Origin: Nocardiopsis potens DSM 45234
Lineage (GTDB): Bacteria; Actinomycetota; Actinomycetes; Streptosporangiales; Streptosporangiaceae
Reading direction: 5' to 3'
Length of the DNA: 32,409 bases
Assembly (NCBI RefSeq): GCF_000341105.1
Contig: NZ_ANBB01000086.1
Location: 1 to 32,409, forward strand
Each line of letters begins with the position of its first letter. Position 1 is the stretch's first letter. Made by a program: the position numbers and the translations under genes. Shown here in pieces: positions 6,348 through 13,589 of the stretch. The notes beneath the pieces were generated by a model. The model had not been told where the DNA came from. It was given only the letters and a program-made list of their open reading frames with translations, and did not search any database.

Positions 6348-8171
6348 TCAGTCGTCCTGCTGGGTGACGTCCCACTTCTCCTCGCCCGCCCTCGGGCTCT
6401 CCAGGCGCTCCAGCTCGCGCTCGTGGGCCGCCCGGTACAGCCCCGGAAGCTCCTCGGCGACGTCTGCCGCGCCCTGGGCGGCCTCGGCGATCGTGCCGAG
6501 GTAGTCGAGCACCGCCTTGTCGACCGGCATTTCCTCTTCGTTGACCTGCGCCATCTGCGCCACGCCCCGGGACAGCTCCGAGAGCACGCCGCTGATCTCG
6601 CCCAGGCCCTCCTCGTACTCGCGCATCCCCATCCCGGAGAACTCTCCGATGGCCTGCCGCAGCTCCTCGGCGGCGTCCCTGATGCGCTGGACCTGTGTGG
6701 ACACGGGCTTCTCCTCAGTGCTTCCGATGGTGATGGACAGCAGGCCGCGGCCGATCGCGGCGATCGGCCCGCCCTGCGGGGACGGGGCGGATGTGCCGAT
6801 GACGCGGCCGGTCAGCGTCCGGGGCTCGGCGTGGCGGCGGCGGGCGCCGAATCCGGCGATGGCGGCGGCGGCCAGGGCGAGCTGGGCGCCGCGCATGGAC
6901 CCATAGCGCGGCTCCGACCTGACCCGGCGGGTCATCCGCTCCCACAGCCCGCCGACGACGCGCCCGGCCCAGGAGCGCACCCGGTAGCCGACCGCGCGGG
7001 CCTGCATGGCCCAGACCCGGCGGCGCATGTAGGAGGCGACGCGGACCCGCTGAGGGCGGGTGGCGCGCCAGGCCCGGCGCACCCCCGAGCGGGTGCGGCG
7101 CACGGGGTGGGACTCCCAGGCCCGCCGCGCGGCGCGCCCGGCGGCCCGGGGCAGGCGCGGGACGCGCACCCGCGGCCGGAACCCGCCCGCCTTGGGCAGG
7201 CGCGGCTTGGGGATGGTCGGCAGCCCCGGCGTGCGGCCCCGGCCGCTGCCGGTCCCGCCCGCCGGGCGGGTGCGGCCGAGCAGGCCCCGCACCCCCCGCC
7301 CGCCCAGCCCCGGGGCGCCGGTGGAGGGGCGGGCGTGGCGGCCCCGCCCCCCGCCGGACCCGGTGCCGGCGCGCGGAGCCGACCGGGCCCCGGCGCCCCC
7401 TCCGGGCCGCCCGCCCCCGCCGAAGCGTCCGGACCCGCCACTGCGGGGTGGCAGCCCGCCCCACCCGGTGGAGGCCGACGGCCCGCCCCTGCGGCGGGGT
7501 GCCCCGGCCCCGGACCGGCGCGGCCCCGCAGACCCGGCGCCGCCCCCGCCGAAGCGGCGGGACCCACTACCCGGGCCGCGCCCGGACCGGGCGGCGCCGC
7601 CGGGACCGGAGCCCTTCGCGCCCCGGCCGAAAGCGCCCTTGCCGGAGGCCGCACCGGCCCCGCGGCCGGCCGCTCCCGGGCCTGCGCCCTTGCGGCCCAT
7701 ACCTGCGGCGGCCCTTCCGGCGCCGGGTCGGCCCGCTGCGCTCTTCCCGCCCGCTCCGAGGCGGCCCAGCAGCCCGCGCCGCCCGCCCCCCGCGGCCGCA
7801 CCCCCCGCGGTGCGGGTGGCGGCGCCGCCCTTGCGGATCATCTCCCGGCGCTGGGCGGCCCTGCGGCGGCGGGCGTAGGCCGCGGCCGCCGCCCCGGCGC
7901 CCAGGGCCCCGGCGGCGGCCAGGCCCAGCGGCCCGCCCACCGCCCACGCCCCGGCGCCGATCGTGGTGGCGGTGGAGGCGCCGATCTCCAGCAGCGGCGG
8001 CAGCGGCGGCGGGCCGCCGTCGTCCCCCTCCCGGGGGGCGGGGACGGCGGGCGCGCCGTCCGCGGCCGCCGCCCCGCCGGCCGGGGGCGCCTGGGTCTCG
8101 GCCGGGCCCGGGGGCCGCTCGGCGACCCCGCCCGGCACGTCGTCGGTCGTGGTGTCGATGTCGGTGGTCAT
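6348..8171 (-). CDS. Very basic Gly/Arg-rich membrane protein of the transfer operon
   Basis: 607 aa, ATG 8171 with GGAGG 8 nt upstream. An acidic Pro-rich head (1-55) is followed by a hydrophobic segment (about 58-98, TTIGAGAWAVGGPLGLAAAGALGAG). A long low-complexity Gly/Arg/Ala region (about 110-330) comes next. A strongly basic segment (about 340-430, many RR and RVR motifs), a short hydrophobic helix (GAQLALAAAAIAGFGA) and a coiled-coil C-terminal domain (about 490-607, ending EEKWDVTQQDD) complete it. No family is recognised. The basic tract suggests DNA or membrane-surface binding. It sits between the SpdB-like and FtsK-like genes, so a structural role in transfer or spread is likely. 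A GTG at 6704 with a strong GAGGAG site could start the last 118 residues separately. Confidence 0.75.
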   Translation of the reverse strand: MTTDIDTTTDDVPGGVAERPPGPAETQAPPAGGAAAADGAPAVPAPREGDDGGPPPLPPLLEIGASTATTIGAGAWAVGGPLGLAAAGALGAGAAAAAYARRRRAAQRREMIRKGGAATRTAGGAAAGGGRRGLLGRLGAGGKSAAGRPGAGRAAAGMGRKGAGPGAAGRGAGAASGKGAFGRGAKGSGPGGAARSGRGPGSGSRRFGGGGAGSAGPRRSGAGAPRRRGGPSASTGWGGLPPRSGGSGRFGGGGRPGGGAGARSAPRAGTGSGGGRGRHARPSTGAPGLGGRGVRGLLGRTRPAGGTGSGRGRTPGLPTIPKPRLPKAGGFRPRVRVPRLPRAAGRAARRAWESHPVRRTRSGVRRAWRATRPQRVRVASYMRRRVWAMQARAVGYRVRSWAGRVVGGLWERMTRRVRSEPRYGSMRGAQLALAAAAIAGFGARRRHAEPRTLTGRVIGTSAPSPQGGPIAAIGRGLLSITIGSTEEKPVSTQVQRIRDAAEELRQAIGEFSGMGMREYEEGLGEISGVLSELSRGVAQMAQVNEEEMPVDKAVLDYLGTIAEAAQGAADVAEELPGLYRAAHERELERLESPRAGEEKWDVTQQDD

Positions 8172-8196
8172 CACGTGCACCTCCAGCGCACGAGCA

Positions 8197-8229
8197 GGGC
8201 CCGGCCGCGCCGGCGGGGCGGCCGGGCCC
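8197..8229 (-). terminator. 12-bp perfect GC hairpin after the 62-aa gene
   Basis: GGGCCCGGCCGC (8197-8208) pairs with GCGGCCGGGCCC (8218-8229). It lies between the stop at 8248 and the ribosome site of the 607-aa gene; it may be an attenuator or an mRNA-processing hairpin. Confidence 0.45.
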
Positions 8230-8247
8230 CGGGGTGGTCGGGGCGTC

Positions 8248-8436
8248 TCAGAGCAACCCGTCCAGGGCCGGGGTGATGGCGGTGGTGAACCGGCCCAGCG
8301 AGTCGGCGCCGTCGGTGATCAGGCCGACCGCCCCGATGATCAGGCCCGCCACACTTTCGGGAGCGCGCAGGAACCACAGGATGAGCACGGCGGCGATGCA
8401 CAGCGGGATGAGGCGGGCGAAGAATCCGCGGATCAT
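8248..8436 (-). CDS. Small two-helix membrane protein, 62 aa
   Basis: ATG 8436 with GAAGGAG upstream. The sequence MIRGFFARLIPLCIAAVLILWFL forms a first membrane helix. APESVAGLIIGAVGLITDGADSLGRFTTAI continues with a second, weaker one containing GAVGL. No family is recognised. It lies directly upstream of the 607-aa basic membrane protein in the transfer operon. Tiny membrane proteins of this kind are usual members of actinobacterial spread gene sets, which affect how far a plasmid moves through the mycelium. The role is inferred from position. Confidence 0.75.
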   Translation of the reverse strand: MIRGFFARLIPLCIAAVLILWFLRAPESVAGLIIGAVGLITDGADSLGRFTTAITPALDGLL

Positions 8437-8487
8437 GTCTGACTCCTTCTCGAGAACGGGGCGGGCCCCGCAGGGGGTTCTTGCTGG

Positions 8488-8802
8488 TCACATGCCGGGC
8501 AGCGCCATCTGGTGCGCGCACACCGGGCAGGCGTCCCACCAGGTCGTGCGGTGGGACCGGAGGTCCCGGCACCGCTCGCTCTGGGGCGGGGCCACCGACT
8601 GCAGGTGCTCCTCGCGGTCGGCCTCGGCGGCCCGCTTCCCGGGCCGGCCGGGGCGGTGCGGGCCCTGCAGGCCGCAGGTGCAGCGCACCCGCCAGGCCGA
8701 CGTCCACCCGTCGGCCAGCCGCACCTCCTCCTCGTGGAGCAGGCGGGGCCGGTGCCGGCGGGCCGGGGCCGCGCCCGGCCCCTGCTCATCGGCGGTGCTC
8801 AT
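8488..8802 (-). CDS. Zn-ribbon-like protein, 104 aa
   Basis: ATG 8802 with GGAGGAAGGAG upstream; upstream in-frame codons are non-coding in character. Two Cys pairs stand about 50 residues apart: RVRCTCGLQG and WWDACPVCAHQ, with a further Cys and His between. This would make a treble-clef or ribbon Zn site. The rest is Arg/His/Pro-rich and basic. It could be a DNA-binding or protein-interaction module serving transfer. No named family is recognised. It lies between the SpdB-like gene and the small membrane gene, same strand. Confidence 0.7.
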   Translation of the reverse strand: MSTADEQGPGAAPARRHRPRLLHEEEVRLADGWTSAWRVRCTCGLQGPHRPGRPGKRAAEADREEHLQSVAPPQSERCRDLRSHRTTWWDACPVCAHQMALPGM

Positions 8803-9021
8803 CGGGGATCTCCTTCCTCCGGGGCCGGGCGTGATCAATCGGTCAGGGCAGCAGTGAGAGGCCCTCCTTCCGGGGGTGGTGTCGGGCAGGGGCGGTGGCG
8901 TGCGCCGCCGGTGCGTGGGCAGATCGTGCCGCTTCGTCTTCCGGGAGTGCAGCGCCTGGATCCGGGTGGCGGGGACACCGCCCCCCACGCCTCGGCGGGG
9001 GCGGTGTGCTCGCCCACGGAT

Positions 9022-9054
9022 CCCCCCGGGGCCCTCCTCGGCGGGCCCCCGGGG
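9022..9054 (-). terminator. Hairpin after the SpdB-like gene
   Basis: A CCCCCGGGGCCC / GGGCCCCCGGGG stem-loop (9022-9054) lies 13 nt behind the stop of the 390-aa gene. The remaining gap to 8803 holds no gene that I can support. Confidence 0.5.
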
Positions 9055-9066
9055 TACCGGGGTGGG

Positions 9067-10239
9067 TCAGTCCAGCAGGCCGTCGCGCTTGAGCGCCTTG
9101 ATGTGGCTGCGGACGGTCTCGTAGTTGATGCCGGTGCGCGCCGAGACCTCGCGCGGCCCGGCCGCCGGGGTCTCCTGCAGCACCGCCAGGATCCGGGCCC
9201 GGTTCTCCTCCTTGCGGCGGGTGCGGGCCAGGTGGTGCGGCCCGCGCTGTTTCGGCAGCTCAGGCCCAGTTTCACCGGTCTCACCGGCCCGCACCGGGCC
9301 GAGACGCTGTTCGTGCAGGTCGGGCCCAGTTTCACCGGTCTCACCGGCCCGCGCCTGGGCCAGCGCCGCCCCGAACCCCATCGGGGGCTCCTCCGGGCCG
9401 CCGGGCAGGGCCTCCAGGGCGGACAGGTCGTCGGGCACCGCGGCCTGCGGGCGCGGGGCCTGCAGCGGCGCCGACAGCCGCAGCCGGTCCTCCAGCTCCG
9501 AGCGGCGCAGCTGGATCTGGGCGCTGGCCTCGACCGTGGCCATCTGCACCTGCGCATCGCGCTCGATCTCAGCGAGCCGCTTGGCCTGGGCTGCCATCGC
9601 CTCGGCCTCGGCCACCTTGATCTCCCGCTGGGCGCGGGCCTCGATGTAGGCGGCCTGCCGATCCAGGCCGGCCAGCTCCTCCTGCTGCTCCTCGGTCAGC
9701 TCCGAGGAGAGCCGCGCCGCCCGCTCGGCCTCTTCCTCCGCCCGCCGGCGCTCCTCCGCCGCCGCCGCGGCCTCGGCGCGCTCGGCCTCCTCGGCTGCTT
9801 CGACCGCGGCCCGCTCCTGCTCGGCCAGGCGCTTGTGGTGCGCGGCCAACGCGAGCCCCCACAGGCCCTTGGCGGCCAGCGGGATCACTGCCATCAGCGC
9901 CAGCGCCGGGGTGATCTCCCAGGAGTGCACGCCGATCGCCGCGGCGGCCGCCCCGGCGATCAGCCACGAGGCCGCCTGCGCGCCGCGGGCCGCCGACGGC
10001 GCCACCCACGCGATCATGATCGCGCCGACCAGCGCGACGTCCAGCGCGATTCCGGCGGCCAGGCCGACGACCAGCGGCGCCGGGATCATGTCCGACACCG
10101 ACCAGGCCGTCCACACCAGGGACAGCGCGGAGGGCACCGCGGCCGCGACCAGCATGGTCCGGGGCGACCCCACCGCCCTGCTCGGCGCCGCCCCGGCGCC
10201 CGGCTCCTCCTGGTCCTTCTTCTCGATCGGCTCAGTCAT
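9067..10239 (-). CDS. SpdB-like membrane, coiled-coil and winged-helix protein
   Basis: 390 aa, ATG 10239 inside the end of the upstream gene. Four hydrophobic helices fill residues 28-135 (MLVAAAVPSALSLVWTAW; PLVVGLAAGIALDVALVGAIMIAW; ASWLIAGAAAAAIG; LALMAVIPLAAKGLW). A long Glu/Ala/Arg coiled coil follows (about 138-250, AEQERAAVEAAEEAERAEAA). Then comes a linker with a 20-residue tandem repeat (RAGETGETGP twice) and a C-terminal winged helix (about 340-390, GPREVSARTGINYETVRSHIKALKRDGLL). This layout matches what is known of SpdB-type spread proteins, which are membrane-bound, bind DNA and interact with TraB. The wing resembles arsR/marR-type HTHs. Assignment is by architecture, not by a recognised full-length family. 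Confidence 0.7.
   Translation of the reverse strand: MTEPIEKKDQEEPGAGAAPSRAVGSPRTMLVAAAVPSALSLVWTAWSVSDMIPAPLVVGLAAGIALDVALVGAIMIAWVAPSAARGAQAASWLIAGAAAAAIGVHSWEITPALALMAVIPLAAKGLWGLALAAHHKRLAEQERAAVEAAEEAERAEAAAAAEERRRAEEEAERAARLSSELTEEQQEELAGLDRQAAYIEARAQREIKVAEAEAMAAQAKRLAEIERDAQVQMATVEASAQIQLRRSELEDRLRLSAPLQAPRPQAAVPDDLSALEALPGGPEEPPMGFGAALAQARAGETGETGPDLHEQRLGPVRAGETGETGPELPKQRGPHHLARTRRKEENRARILAVLQETPAAGPREVSARTGINYETVRSHIKALKRDGLLD
9243..9362. repeat. 60-bp tandem duplication in the SpdB-like gene
   Basis: A 30-bp identical core (9263-9292 and 9323-9352) lies in two diverged 60-bp units that encode RAGETGETGP plus about 10 variable residues each. The unit is a multiple of three, so the frame is kept. 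Confidence 0.75.
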
Positions 10240-10459
10240 TGCGCTCTCCCTTCTCCGTGGTGCTGTCGGCGGGCAGGACCACGAGGGCCCCGTGGCGGTG
10301 GATCCGATGCAGCGCCCCGCCGGAGGCGACCAGCAGCACCTCGTCGTCCTCGCGCTCCAGCCGCCCGGTGATCAGGTGCTCCAGGCCGCCGTCGCGGCGG
10401 CGGGCCACCGTCACCTCGCGGCGGCCGGCCATGATGTCGATCAGCGTGCGCAGCCCCAT
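10232..10459 (-). CDS. Hypothetical 75-aa protein of the coupled gene chain
   Basis: ATG 10459 with GGAGGTGG upstream; the stop overlaps the SpdB-like start by 8 nt. The sequence runs MGLRTLIDIMAGRREVTVARRR, then EHLITGRLEREDDEVLLVASGGALHRIHRHGALVVLPAD. The alternating hydrophobic pattern suggests a small beta-barrel (SH3- or PRC-like). No family is recognised. Tight overlap with both neighbours indicates translational coupling in the transfer operon. Confidence 0.7.
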   Translation of the reverse strand: MGLRTLIDIMAGRREVTVARRRDGGLEHLITGRLEREDDEVLLVASGGALHRIHRHGALVVLPADSTTEKGERND

Positions 10460-10623
10460 CAGGCCACCTCCTCGCCCACTCCGGCCTGCTCCTCGGCGGG
10501 CTCCTCCAGCAGGACCAGGCGGGCCTCCGCCCGCTCCTCGGCCAGGGCACGGGCCAGCCACGGCACCTCCGCCGCGGCGGCCTCCAGCTCGCGCGCCCGG
10601 CGGGCGCTCATCACGGTGATCAC
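10459..10623 (-). CDS. 54-aa helical protein
   Basis: GTG 10623 (GTGA overlap with the upstream stop; GGAGG 7 nt before it) gives MITVMSARRARELEAAAAEVPW. The GTG is preferred over the internal ATG at 10611 because the neighbouring 141-aa protein begins very similarly (MIRLISARRLEALERTEAD), suggesting both genes arose by duplication. The rest is acidic and helical. The stop overlaps the next start (TGATG). Confidence 0.6.
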   Translation of the reverse strand: MITVMSARRARELEAAAAEVPWLARALAEERAEARLVLLEEPAEEQAGVGEEVA

Positions 10624-10766
10624 TGCTCCCCCTCCTCCGGGGCCGGGTGCTCCTCGTCCTTCGGCTCGGGGGGCCGGGCCGGGGCACCCTTGCGCCGCTG
10701 CGCCGACGCGACCACCTCATCGACCAGCCAGTCGGTGAGGTCCCAGTCCTCGTGCTCGCGGCTCAT
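10620..10766 (-). CDS. 48-aa acidic peptide
   Basis: ATG 10766 with GGGAGG upstream and a 4-nt ATGA overlap with the previous gene. It starts MSREHEDWDLTDWLVDEVVASAQRRK and ends in a Pro/Glu-rich tail. The N-terminal WDLTDWLVDEVV is amphipathic. Unknown family; support comes from coupling on both sides. Confidence 0.6.
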   Translation of the reverse strand: MSREHEDWDLTDWLVDEVVASAQRRKGAPARPPEPKDEEHPAPEEGEQ

Positions 10767-11188
10767 ACCGCCACCTCCCGCCGGTGGCCGTCGCCGACCT
10801 GATACTCCGCGGCCAGCAGGCCGCGCACCTGCTCCTCGGCCTGCTCCAGCGCCCCGGCCAGCTCCTCGCGGCCGTCGTGCTCCTCGGCCAGCGCCGCGCC
10901 GACGAGCAGCGCGATGTGGACCCAGCACCACTGGTCCACGCGCCGCGGGGCCGGGGCCGGGGGCGGGGCCGCCAGGGCGGCCAGGTCGTCGGCGCGCTCC
11001 TCGGCCTCGTCCACCGCCTGGCGCAGCCGGGCCACCTGGCCGCGCGCGGCCTGGAGCCGGTCGAGCAGGTCGGCGGTGCTCGCGTGGTGGTCGGTGCGGA
11101 CCGCGGCCAGCTCCGCGCGCATCCGCTCCAGGTCGGCCTCGGTCCGCTCCAGCGCCTCCAGGCGCCGGGCACTGATCAGCCGGATCAT
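10763..11188 (-). CDS. Coiled-coil protein, 141 aa
   Basis: ATG 11188, overlapping the upstream stop by ATGA. Residues 6-70 form a clear heptad-rich coiled coil (ISARRLEALERTEADLERMRAELAAVRTDHH). A Pro/Ala hinge follows, then RRVDQWCWVHIALLVGAALAEEHDG, a partly hydrophobic helix, and a second coil. No catalytic motif is seen. It may bridge membrane and DNA components of the transfer machinery; this is inferred only from the operon. Confidence 0.7.
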   Translation of the reverse strand: MIRLISARRLEALERTEADLERMRAELAAVRTDHHASTADLLDRLQAARGQVARLRQAVDEAEERADDLAALAAPPPAPAPRRVDQWCWVHIALLVGAALAEEHDGREELAGALEQAEEQVRGLLAAEYQVGDGHRREVAV

Positions 11189-11403
11189 CGGGTCGCCTCC
11201 TCGGCGTCGTAGGGCAGGTCATCGACCAGGTCGTCGGGGGCGAGCCAGGGCCACAGGCCCAGCGCCGCGCCCAGATCGGCGTAGGCGATCGGCACCGCGG
11301 CACCGAGCACCACCAGGACGGCGGGGTGGATCAGCAGCGCGGCCGCCGCGCCGACCGCCAGGACGGCGGCAGCGAACACGCAGGTGTAGGTCGTCGGGGT
11401 CAT
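11185..11403 (-). CDS. Small membrane protein, 72 aa
   Basis: ATG 11403 overlapping the upstream stop by ATGA. Two adjacent hydrophobic helices (CVFAAAVLAVGAAAALLIHP and AVLVVLGAAVPIAYADLG) are followed by an acidic tail (LAPDDLVDDLPYDAEEATR). It is typical of the small membrane proteins found in actinobacterial transfer operons. No family name can be given. Confidence 0.72.
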   Translation of the reverse strand: MTPTTYTCVFAAAVLAVGAAAALLIHPAVLVVLGAAVPIAYADLGAALGLWPWLAPDDLVDDLPYDAEEATR

Positions 11404-11528
11404 CGCCGCACCCCCCGCTCACGGAGCCGGGACAGGGCGGCGCGGACCTCGCGCGGCGAGGGGCCGGCCACGCCCCACACCGAGGCGACGAGCAGGCCCA
11501 GGGCCAGCACCGGCAGGACGATCCCCAT
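11400..11528 (-). CDS. 42-aa single-helix membrane peptide
   Basis: ATG 11528, GAGGAGG upstream, TGATG overlap with the previous gene and ATGA overlap with the next. MGIVLPVLALGLLVASVWGVAG is one membrane helix and PSPREVRAALSRLRERGVRR a basic cytoplasmic tail. Unknown family. Confidence 0.65.
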   Translation of the reverse strand: MGIVLPVLALGLLVASVWGVAGPSPREVRAALSRLRERGVRR

Positions 11529-11743
11529 CACCGCCTCCTCACGCGCAGCTGGGTGGCGGCGGGGTAGAGCAGGCGGCGGGGCGACCCGGCGCCGATGTCG
11601 ATGGGCACGATGACCATCGAGGACCGGCCCGGGGGGTGGGTGACGAGCGGGTCGCCGACGACGCGGCCCCACCCGCCGGTGCAGGTGAGCACGACGTCGC
11701 CGGGGCGCAGGTGGTCGGGGTGCTGCCAGGTCTCAGCGGTCAT
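11528..11743 (-). CDS. Hypothetical 71-aa beta-rich protein
   Basis: ATG 11743, ATGA overlap with the upstream gene. HLRPGDVVLTCTGGWGRVVGDPLV and MVIVPIDIGAGSPRRLLYPAATQLRVRRR suggest a small barrel with a basic end. The RPGDVV turn is common in SH3-like and split-barrel folds. No function is assigned. Confidence 0.65.
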   Translation of the reverse strand: MTAETWQHPDHLRPGDVVLTCTGGWGRVVGDPLVTHPPGRSSMVIVPIDIGAGSPRRLLYPAATQLRVRRR

Positions 11744-12000
11744 GCGGCCCACCCCCGGATGACGTCGTCGGGGACCAGGCCCTCGGTGATCTCGGCCAGG
11801 CGGTCGTCCATCACGTCGGTGGCCGCGGCCCACCGGGCCGCCTGCTCCTGGGCGGTCTCACCGTCCAGGCGGCCGGTCCGGTAGAGGTCGTGGGCGTCGG
11901 TGATGCCGAGCAGCGCCAGGACCTCGGGGCCGGGGTCGGGGGCGACCGGCCAGACCGGAGCGGGGGCGTCGGCGGCGGACGGCCGGATCTGAGCGGTCAT
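11740..12000 (-). CDS. Hypothetical 86-aa helical protein
   Basis: ATG 12000, ATGA overlaps at both ends. A Pro/Ala-rich head leads to LALLGITDAHDLYRTGRLDGETAQEQAARWAAATDVMDDRLAEI, a helical domain. It ends in LVPDDVIRGWAA. Unknown family. The lack of its own strong ribosome site suits translational coupling. Confidence 0.65.
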   Translation of the reverse strand: MTAQIRPSAADAPAPVWPVAPDPGPEVLALLGITDAHDLYRTGRLDGETAQEQAARWAAATDVMDDRLAEITEGLVPDDVIRGWAA

Positions 12001-12272
12001 GCGGCCGCCACCCCCTCGCCCGCGCCGGGGGCGGCCAGGGCGGGGGCGGTCGCGCGGTGCAGCGCCACCTCGACGGCGGCATCGGCGGCGCTGGGCCGCA
12101 CGATCTCCCACCCGCACACGCAGGCGGTGAGCACCCCGACCTCGCGGCCGGAGTCGTGGATCGGCAGGTGCGCGACCCGGTGGGCGGGGTCGGCCAGGCC
12201 CTCGGCGATCTCAAGGGCCCGCTCCAGCGGGGTCGCGTCGGCCGGCTTCTCGGGCACAATGAACAGCGGCAT
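11997..12272 (-). CDS. Hypothetical 91-aa protein heading the coupled chain
   Basis: ATG 12272 with GAGAGG upstream, the first ribosome site of the overlapping chain. The sequence MPLFIVPEKPADATPLERALEIAEGL and VLTACVCGWEIVRPSAADAAVEVALHRA suggests an alpha/beta fold, with CVC being the only Cys pair. From here to 9067 ten further genes overlap by 1-8 nt, so its translation probably sets that of the rest. Function unknown. Confidence 0.68.
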   Translation of the reverse strand: MPLFIVPEKPADATPLERALEIAEGLADPAHRVAHLPIHDSGREVGVLTACVCGWEIVRPSAADAAVEVALHRATAPALAAPGAGEGVAAA

Positions 12273-12308
12273 CGCAATTCCTCTCGTCAGGGTGGGTTTC
12301 GGTGTCCC

Positions 12309-12339
12309 GGCCCGCCGGGGATTGCGCCCCCGGCGGGCC
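12309..12339 (-). terminator. 12-bp hairpin after the 189-aa gene
   Basis: GGCCCGCCGGGG (12309-12320) pairs perfectly with CCCCGGCGGGCC (12328-12339). It stands between the coiled-coil gene and the coupled chain and could attenuate transcription into it. Confidence 0.55.
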
Positions 12340-12359
12340 CTCGTCAGTCTTCGTCGGTC

Positions 12360-12929
12360 TCAGACGGCGTAGTCGAGCGCCGCCCGCCGGGAGTCCTCCT
12401 CTGCGAGGGCCTCGGCCAGCACCTCCTCGGCGTCGGCCTCGGTGAGGCCGTAGCGGGCCTGCAGGTGCTCGACGGCGTCGTCCCGGTACCCCCACGGCTC
12501 CTGCTCGACCCGCCACTCCGGCTGCTCGCCGGCGTCGTGGTTGCAGACCACCGTCGGGGTCTCGAACTCGGTTGCGGGCAGCGCCATGATGGCCTGGGCC
12601 CGCAGGGCCGCGGAGGCACCGCGCTCGCTGTTGGTGGTCAGGGCGTGGGTGACCCACCGGGCGGCGGCCCGCCCGCGCCGCTCTTCCAGCAGCCCCCGCT
12701 CCAGCCGCAGCCGCGCGGTCTCGGCCCGCAGGGCCTCGACCGTGATCCGGTCGGTCTCGGCGGCGGCCTGCAGGGCCTCGACGCGGGCCTGCAGGCAGGC
12801 CACGTCGCTGCGCGCCCGGGCGGCCTCGGCCGCGGCGTCGTCCCGCTCCTCCTCCAGGTCGATGACCATCTCTCCCAGGGCCTCGATGCGGTCCTCGGCG
12901 TTGCGCAAAGACCTCGACTTGATGAACAT
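12360..12929 (-). CDS. Coiled-coil protein, 189 aa
   Basis: ATG 12929 with GAGAGGAG upstream. It opens MFIKSRSLRNAEDRIEALGEM and continues as a long coiled coil to about residue 85 (EEERDDAAAEAARARSDVACLQARVEALQ). A domain with TPTVVCNHDAGEQPEWRVEQEPWGYRDDAVEHLQARYGLTEADAEEVL follows. The latter part resembles small helical domains seen beside transfer genes. No enzyme motif is seen. It is the second gene of the GntR-controlled operon. Confidence 0.72.
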   Translation of the reverse strand: MFIKSRSLRNAEDRIEALGEMVIDLEEERDDAAAEAARARSDVACLQARVEALQAAAETDRITVEALRAETARLRLERGLLEERRGRAAARWVTHALTTNSERGASAALRAQAIMALPATEFETPTVVCNHDAGEQPEWRVEQEPWGYRDDAVEHLQARYGLTEADAEEVLAEALAEEDSRRAALDYAV

Positions 12930-12978
12930 GGGCGTCTCCTCTCAACAGCGGGTTCCTTGGCGGTGTAGATCAGCGCCC

Positions 12979-13512
12979 TCAGGCGGCCTGGTCGAAGGCG
13001 TCGGCGACCAGGGAGGCCACGGCGCGCACCACGCGGGTGCCGGCCGGGGCGTCCGCCCAGTACCGGACCTCGGCCTCGGCCCGCGCCGGGCTCCAGCCGC
13101 GGATGAGGGCCAGGTCGGCGGCGTAGCCGCGGACCAGGTCGTCGGCGTCCAGGTCCTCGATGCCGTCGGCGGCGGTGACGGGCTCGCGGGCCGCCCCGGT
13201 CACCTCGCCGTCCTCGGCGGCGTCCTCTTCGGTGGCGCGGGTCTCAGGGGTGTCGGTGACCAGGCCGTGGGAGTCCTCGGCGTAGATCGTGGTGGAGGGG
13301 TCGTAGGTCGCGTGCGGGTTGGTGACCTCGGGGACCGGCGCGTCGAAGTCGCTGGTGTGGCCCCACATCACGTCCGCCGCCCGCCGGCCGGTGACCCGCT
13401 CGACGGCCTGGGCGATTCCCCAGTCGGAGGCGGAGGTGCCGCCGCCGGCCAGCACCCGGAGGACAGCGGTCCGGCCGGCGCCGGAGATCTCCATGACCCG
13501 CTCGATCAGCAT
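12979..13512 (-). CDS. First gene of the transfer operon, 177 aa, unknown
   Basis: ATG 13512 (AGGAGG upstream) is preferred to the ATG at 13569, which would lie inside the operator. The N-terminus MLIERVMEISGAGRTAVLRVLAGGGTSASDWGIAQAVERVTGRRAADVMWG could be a helix-turn-helix-like helical bundle, with the 'SDWGIAQAVERVTGR' part most suggestive. A disordered acidic centre follows. Then comes a helical C-terminus (DDLVRGYAADLALIRGWSPARAEAEVRYW) that resembles the C-terminal helices of other proteins in the operon. It is expressed from a promoter with the GntR operator between -35 and -10. Function unknown; a DNA-binding role is a guess. Confidence 0.68.
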   Translation of the reverse strand: MLIERVMEISGAGRTAVLRVLAGGGTSASDWGIAQAVERVTGRRAADVMWGHTSDFDAPVPEVTNPHATYDPSTTIYAEDSHGLVTDTPETRATEEDAAEDGEVTGAAREPVTAADGIEDLDADDLVRGYAADLALIRGWSPARAEAEVRYWADAPAGTRVVRAVASLVADAFDQAA

Positions 13513-13559
13513 CCCGTCCTCCTGTCCGTGTCGTCGCGACGGCTTTCCGCGACATCGAT

Positions 13560-13589
13560 AGTCCAGCACTACCGGTAGTGTTTTGTCAA
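13560..13589 (-). promoter_or_regulatory. Transfer-operon promoter TTGACA-N18-TGGACT with internal operator
   Basis: On the minus strand, TTGACA (13589-13584) is followed after 18 nt by TGGACT (13565-13560). The whole spacer is occupied by the palindrome CACTACCGGTAGTG (13567-13580). A repressor bound there would block polymerase directly. Confidence 0.6.

Noticed and set aside
4287-8276. Very long open frame on the plus strand opposite the translocase and the basic membrane protein (1329 codons)
   Set aside because: It is the antisense shadow of two well-supported minus-strand genes in GC-rich DNA, with low-complexity Gly/Arg/Pro product, no ribosome site and no recognisable domain.
13513-13569. 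Upstream ATG extension of the first transfer-operon gene
   Set aside because: The extra residues would be encoded by the operator and -10 region, and the ATG at 13512 has an AGGAGG site.
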